Shown in pieces: positions 14,231-16,356 of a stretch of 16,356 nt of DNA. Source of the stretch: CAWVWF01 sp963933885 (GTDB lineage Bacteria; Bacteroidota; Bacteroidia; Flavobacteriales_C; GCA-002722245); assembly GCA_963933885.1 (NCBI GenBank), contig CAWVWF010000065.1:1-16356 (forward strand), given 5' to 3'. Position 1 is the first letter of the stretch, and every line of letters starts with the position of its first letter. The position numbers were made by a program, and so were the translations under genes. The notes beneath the pieces were generated by a model. That model searched no databases. It worked only from the letters and a program-made list of their open reading frames with translations, and was not told where the DNA came from.

Positions 14231-14857
14231 ATGGATTTTAAAAAGCTCATTTCAATTTTAAATAATTTTGATAGGATTGAACTTCCTGGAGAAGTAGCTC
14301 ATACCGAAATTGCGCCTTACCGAAATACTAGATTTAACACGCCTAAAAAGGATCCACGGCACGCTGCTGTATTGGTTCATCTGTATCCAATTGAAAACGA
14401 AACTTATTTCACTTTAATAAAAAGAACTACCTACGATGGCGCACATAGTGGTCAGATAGCCTTCCCAGGCGGTAAAGAAGAAAAGGAAGATTTAAACTTA
14501 ACGGAAACAGCTTTACGAGAAGCGAGAGAAGAAACCAATATCACTTCTGAAAACTTAAAAGTAATAGGTGAATTAACTAAAATCTATATTCCTCCTAGTA
14601 ATTTTCATGTAACACCAGTTTTGAGTTTAAACAAAGCAAAACCTAATTATATTGCTGAAGAACATGAAGTAGATTCAATTTTGGAAGTTAAACTATCTGA
14701 TCTTCTAAATTCAAATAACATGCAAAATATCGATATCAAACTGGATAATGGAACAACGCTCAATACACCTAGTTTTAGTTTGGTAAACGAAACAGTATGG
14801 GGTGCTACAGCTATGATTCTGAATGAATTAAAACTAATAATCCAACCTAAGGGATAA
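14231..14857 (+). CDS. Nudix hydrolase, CoA pyrophosphatase type
   Basis: This Nudix enzyme likely splits CoA or its derivatives into 4'-phosphopantetheine and 3',5'-ADP, or cleans up related nucleotides. It has 208 residues. The stretch TLIKRTTYDGAHSGQIAFPG (61-80) is the hallmark of the NudL/YeaB CoA pyrophosphatase group. The Nudix box follows at 81-104: Gly81, then TALREAREETNI with metal-binding Glu97, Glu100 and Glu101. The Gly expected in the final EExG is Asn103, a mild deviation. The gene is divergent from the helicase with a 31-bp gap, and its last 11 bp overlap the end of the convergent CotH-like gene. Substrate is inferred from the family motif. Confidence 0.9.
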   Translation: MDFKKLISILNNFDRIELPGEVAHTEIAPYRNTRFNTPKKDPRHAAVLVHLYPIENETYFTLIKRTTYDGAHSGQIAFPGGKEEKEDLNLTETALREAREETNITSENLKVIGELTKIYIPPSNFHVTPVLSLNKAKPNYIAEEHEVDSILEVKLSDLLNSNNMQNIDIKLDNGTTLNTPSFSLVNETVWGATAMILNELKLIIQPKG

Positions 14858-15962
14858 CTAATTTATCTTGAGAATAATAAAAAGTACGTTCCTGGAATTC
14901 ATAAACACTAATCTCTTTCTGAACTAATCTTTCGTTATAATCTACCTCCTCCCTATTCTTATCGAAAAAATCATCAAGCCACTCCTCCTGCTTTACAATA
15001 GAAAATTCCCTTTTTAATAATTTCATAAATTGATCAGACTTTCGCATTGGACGATAAATCAATTCTAGTTTATCACTTAAAAACCAGATATAACTTAAAT
15101 CGAAGTTAGCGCCTGAATCATATCCTATTGGTTCTAATAATTTAGTCTTAGGATTGAAATAAAACTTTAAGTTGTGCCACCTTAAATTATGATGATACCC
15201 CATAAGTTCAGAAATTGTAATATACTTCGCCCACATTTCCAAATCAACAATAGTATCCAGCTCTCCTATTCCATGTTGAAATTTCTTTAATTTTAATAGT
15301 GCTTCTTCTTTTAAAGATTCATTTTTAGCACACCATTTCTTATTGTAAATTTTAAGTCCAGCATTTACCATGATTGAATCATCTCTCAAAACTTGTTTCA
15401 ATCCATCAAATTTAGATCCTCCCCAATATTTACTTTCATCAAAGCCTAAAATTGGACCGTGTAATCGGTTATTACTATCTAGTAATTCATTTTTAAAATG
15501 ACTCTCATAAGCGTAAATTCCTTTTAAAGAATCATTTAAACTAAACTCAATAAAATGATAATCTAACCCTATAACACCTATATATTTCAATAACTTATGA
15601 AAAGCCCATTCCAATTGATATCTTCTAGCAGCTACATTATGAATTGAAAATTTACGATGTCCTAATATTGGTTTTTCACTTTTTATTCTGAATGACCACC
15701 TATTTCCTACCAAATGATCCAAATGATCGCCCTTCAAACGAGCCTTAACTTGAATTGGGTCTCCATTAAAAACAAGTTCTCCATCAACATAATCTTTTTT
15801 AGAACTATAAAGCAACTTCCTCTCCAATGCTTCTTCTCGCTTAGCGGTAATCTTATTATATGCCGAAGATGATAATTTAAGAGAGAAAACGTCGGGCTTT
15901 AAAGGTTGCTCTTCCGAACATCCTATAATGATGATAAATATGAATAGTATTATTCTTCTCAC
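14847..15962 (-). CDS. CotH-like (kinase-fold) lipoprotein
   Basis: A 371-residue protein with a lipoprotein signal: MRRIILFIFIIIIGC, lipidated Cys15, followed by SEEQ. A Ser plus acidic residues after the Cys resembles the surface-export signal described for Bacteroidota lipoproteins, so surface exposure is possible. The body matches the CotH family: VKARLKGDHLDH (72-83), RWSFRIKSEK (88-97), FSIHNVAARRYQLEWAFHKL (105-124), VIGLDYHFIEFSLND with LKGIYAYESHF (130-156), and a late FYFNPKTKLLEPIGYDSGA (267-285). CotH proteins of spore formers are atypical protein kinases; bacterial homologues outside spore formers lack a known role. The start is GTG at 15962, as no ATG is close, and a -7 element lies 4 nt upstream. 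Whether the protein is an active kinase cannot be told here. Confidence 0.85.
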   Translation of the reverse strand: MRRIILFIFIIIIGCSEEQPLKPDVFSLKLSSSAYNKITAKREEALERKLLYSSKKDYVDGELVFNGDPIQVKARLKGDHLDHLVGNRWSFRIKSEKPILGHRKFSIHNVAARRYQLEWAFHKLLKYIGVIGLDYHFIEFSLNDSLKGIYAYESHFKNELLDSNNRLHGPILGFDESKYWGGSKFDGLKQVLRDDSIMVNAGLKIYNKKWCAKNESLKEEALLKLKKFQHGIGELDTIVDLEMWAKYITISELMGYHHNLRWHNLKFYFNPKTKLLEPIGYDSGANFDLSYIWFLSDKLELIYRPMRKSDQFMKLLKREFSIVKQEEWLDDFFDKNREEVDYNERLVQKEISVYEFQERTFYYSQDKLVIP

Positions 15963-15966
15963 CCTT

Positions 15967-15974
15967 CAAATGTA
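15967..15974 (-). promoter_or_regulatory. -7 element of the CotH-like gene promoter
   Basis: TACATTTG on the minus strand matches TAnnTTTG and leaves 4 nt (AAGG) before the GTG start. A TTTA about 20 nt further upstream may be a degenerate -33. The spacing implies a leaderless or nearly leaderless transcript and supports the GTG start. Confidence 0.5.
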
Positions 15975-16031
15975 AGAACTTTATAAAACATCTATAAACT
16001 GATTTGAATGAAATATTATTTTACATTTTTT

Positions 16032-16103
16032 GACTCTCTAGTTTAACTGTACAGGACGTAAAGTCTGTTATAGCAATAGGAGGTTCGAATCTTAATAGGC
16101 TCA
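16032..16103 (+). other. tRNA-shaped degenerate segment (possible tRNA remnant)
   Basis: This 72-nt stretch can be laid out as a tRNA. Acceptor arms 16032-16038 and 16096-16102 pair at 5 of 7 positions, with A103 as discriminator. TA occupies positions 8-9. A D-stem GTTT/GGAC pairs at 4 of 4 with wobbles. The T-loop TTCGAAT with flanking G and C (16083-16091) is canonical. The anticodon stem (3 of 5) and T-stem (3 of 5) are poor; the loop would read CTG with a T at position 33. It is too damaged to be a working tRNA and may be a decayed gene or chance. Confidence 0.28.
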
Positions 16104-16142
16104 TATGTATGAAGAGACTCTCACTGTAATTCAAACACTAAT

Positions 16143-16169
16143 AAAACGTATCAAAAAGAGACGTTTTTT
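16143..16169 (+). terminator. Weak hairpin with T-run
   Basis: AAAACGT (16143-16149) pairs with ACGTTTT (16161-16167) over an 11-nt loop, and the T-run goes on to 16169. The stem is short and AT-rich, and no intact plus-strand gene lies upstream, so termination activity is doubtful. Confidence 0.22.
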
Positions 16170-16247
16170 AACACGCTAATCCCACACAAAACATCAACAT
16201 TATCTACCTACAGACTATCTTTTTAATTCAGAGCTGTCACGGCCTAT

Positions 16248-16356
16248 TTTGTAGCAAAACCTTATCACGCTGCTTACGAACGTGGTGTTAAAATTATTGG
16301 AGCAACTGCACATTATGTAACGGAAGACTTGGATGCAGGACCAATTATAGAACAAG
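16248..16356 (+). pseudogene. purU: purU (formyltetrahydrofolate deformylase) fragment, 5' part missing
   Basis: The last 36 codons read FVAKPYHAAYERGVKIIGAT then AHYVTEDLDAGPIIEQ, which is the C-terminal catalytic part of PurU, the enzyme that releases formate from 10-formyl-THF. Homology starts abruptly near 16248. The sequence just upstream is unrelated to PurU: the catalytic Asn-x-His region and the NHHSFLP-type stretch expected immediately before are absent. An in-frame TAA stands 8 codons upstream (about 16224-16227) with no start codon after it. At the junction the usual F-V-G-A-K/R-P lacks its Gly. The fragment runs off the window, so its 3' end is unseen. It is either a decayed gene copy, a recombination junction, or an assembly chimera at the sequence end. 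Confidence 0.72.

Noticed and set aside
14200..14250. Upstream start adding 17 residues to the helicase
   Set aside because: It would cover the -7 element and overlap the divergent Nudix gene; the family begins at the ATG at 14199.
16032..16122. GACTCTC repeated at 16032-16038 and 16116-16122 as a possible target-site duplication or att pair
   Set aside because: Only 7 bp, with no inverted ends, transposase or integrase between or near; chance is likely.
1..16356. CRISPR array, IS element, integrase, restriction or toxin-antitoxin genes
   Set aside because: Read on both strands; no spaced direct-repeat array, no transposase or integrase motifs and no paired toxin-antitoxin frames seen.

Overview
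The window looks like chromosome from a low-GC member of the Bacteroidota, most likely Flavobacteriales. Evidence: a secreted choice-of-anchor L protein, an SPFH protein with a GYF_2 tail, FtsK followed directly by a LolA-like gene, an SH3-NlpC/P60 protein of the Bacteroidota type, a CotH-like lipoprotein, no clear Shine-Dalgarno sites, and many copies of the Bacteroidota -7 promoter element TAnnTTTG. The taxonomy is inferred from gene content and signals only.

Layout. On the minus strand from 1 to about 5.2 kb: the 5' part of a secreted anchor-L protein (cut by the window edge), a small DUF6495-like protein, sucD with its own terminator, an SPFH-GYF_2 protein with its own terminator, a zinc-ribbon lipoprotein just upstream of the SPFH gene, and an MscS channel. 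On the plus strand from 5.3 to 11 kb: rarA, ftsK, a lolA-like gene with a strong terminator, and an NlpC/P60 hydrolase. From 11 to 16 kb: a basic secreted repeat protein, an orphan cheR and a DEAD-box RNA helicase on the minus strand; a Nudix hydrolase divergent from the helicase; and a CotH-like lipoprotein convergent with the Nudix gene. The last 0.4 kb holds no intact gene: a tRNA-shaped degenerate segment, a weak hairpin and a purU fragment that lacks its 5' part.

Function. Most genes are housekeeping: TCA cycle (sucD), replication-fork repair (rarA), chromosome segregation (ftsK), lipoprotein trafficking (lolA), cell-wall hydrolysis (NlpC/P60), RNA remodelling (DEAD box) and nucleotide clean-up (Nudix). 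The MscS, zinc-ribbon lipoprotein and SPFH-GYF_2 genes are co-directional and could form an envelope-stress module; this is inference.

I found no convincing new defence or mobile system. The points most worth a second look are the SPFH/zinc-ribbon pair, three genes whose start codon lies exactly 4 nt after a TAnnTTTG element (likely leaderless or nearly so), and the abrupt purU junction at the right end. No CRISPR array, IS element, rRNA or intact tRNA was seen.
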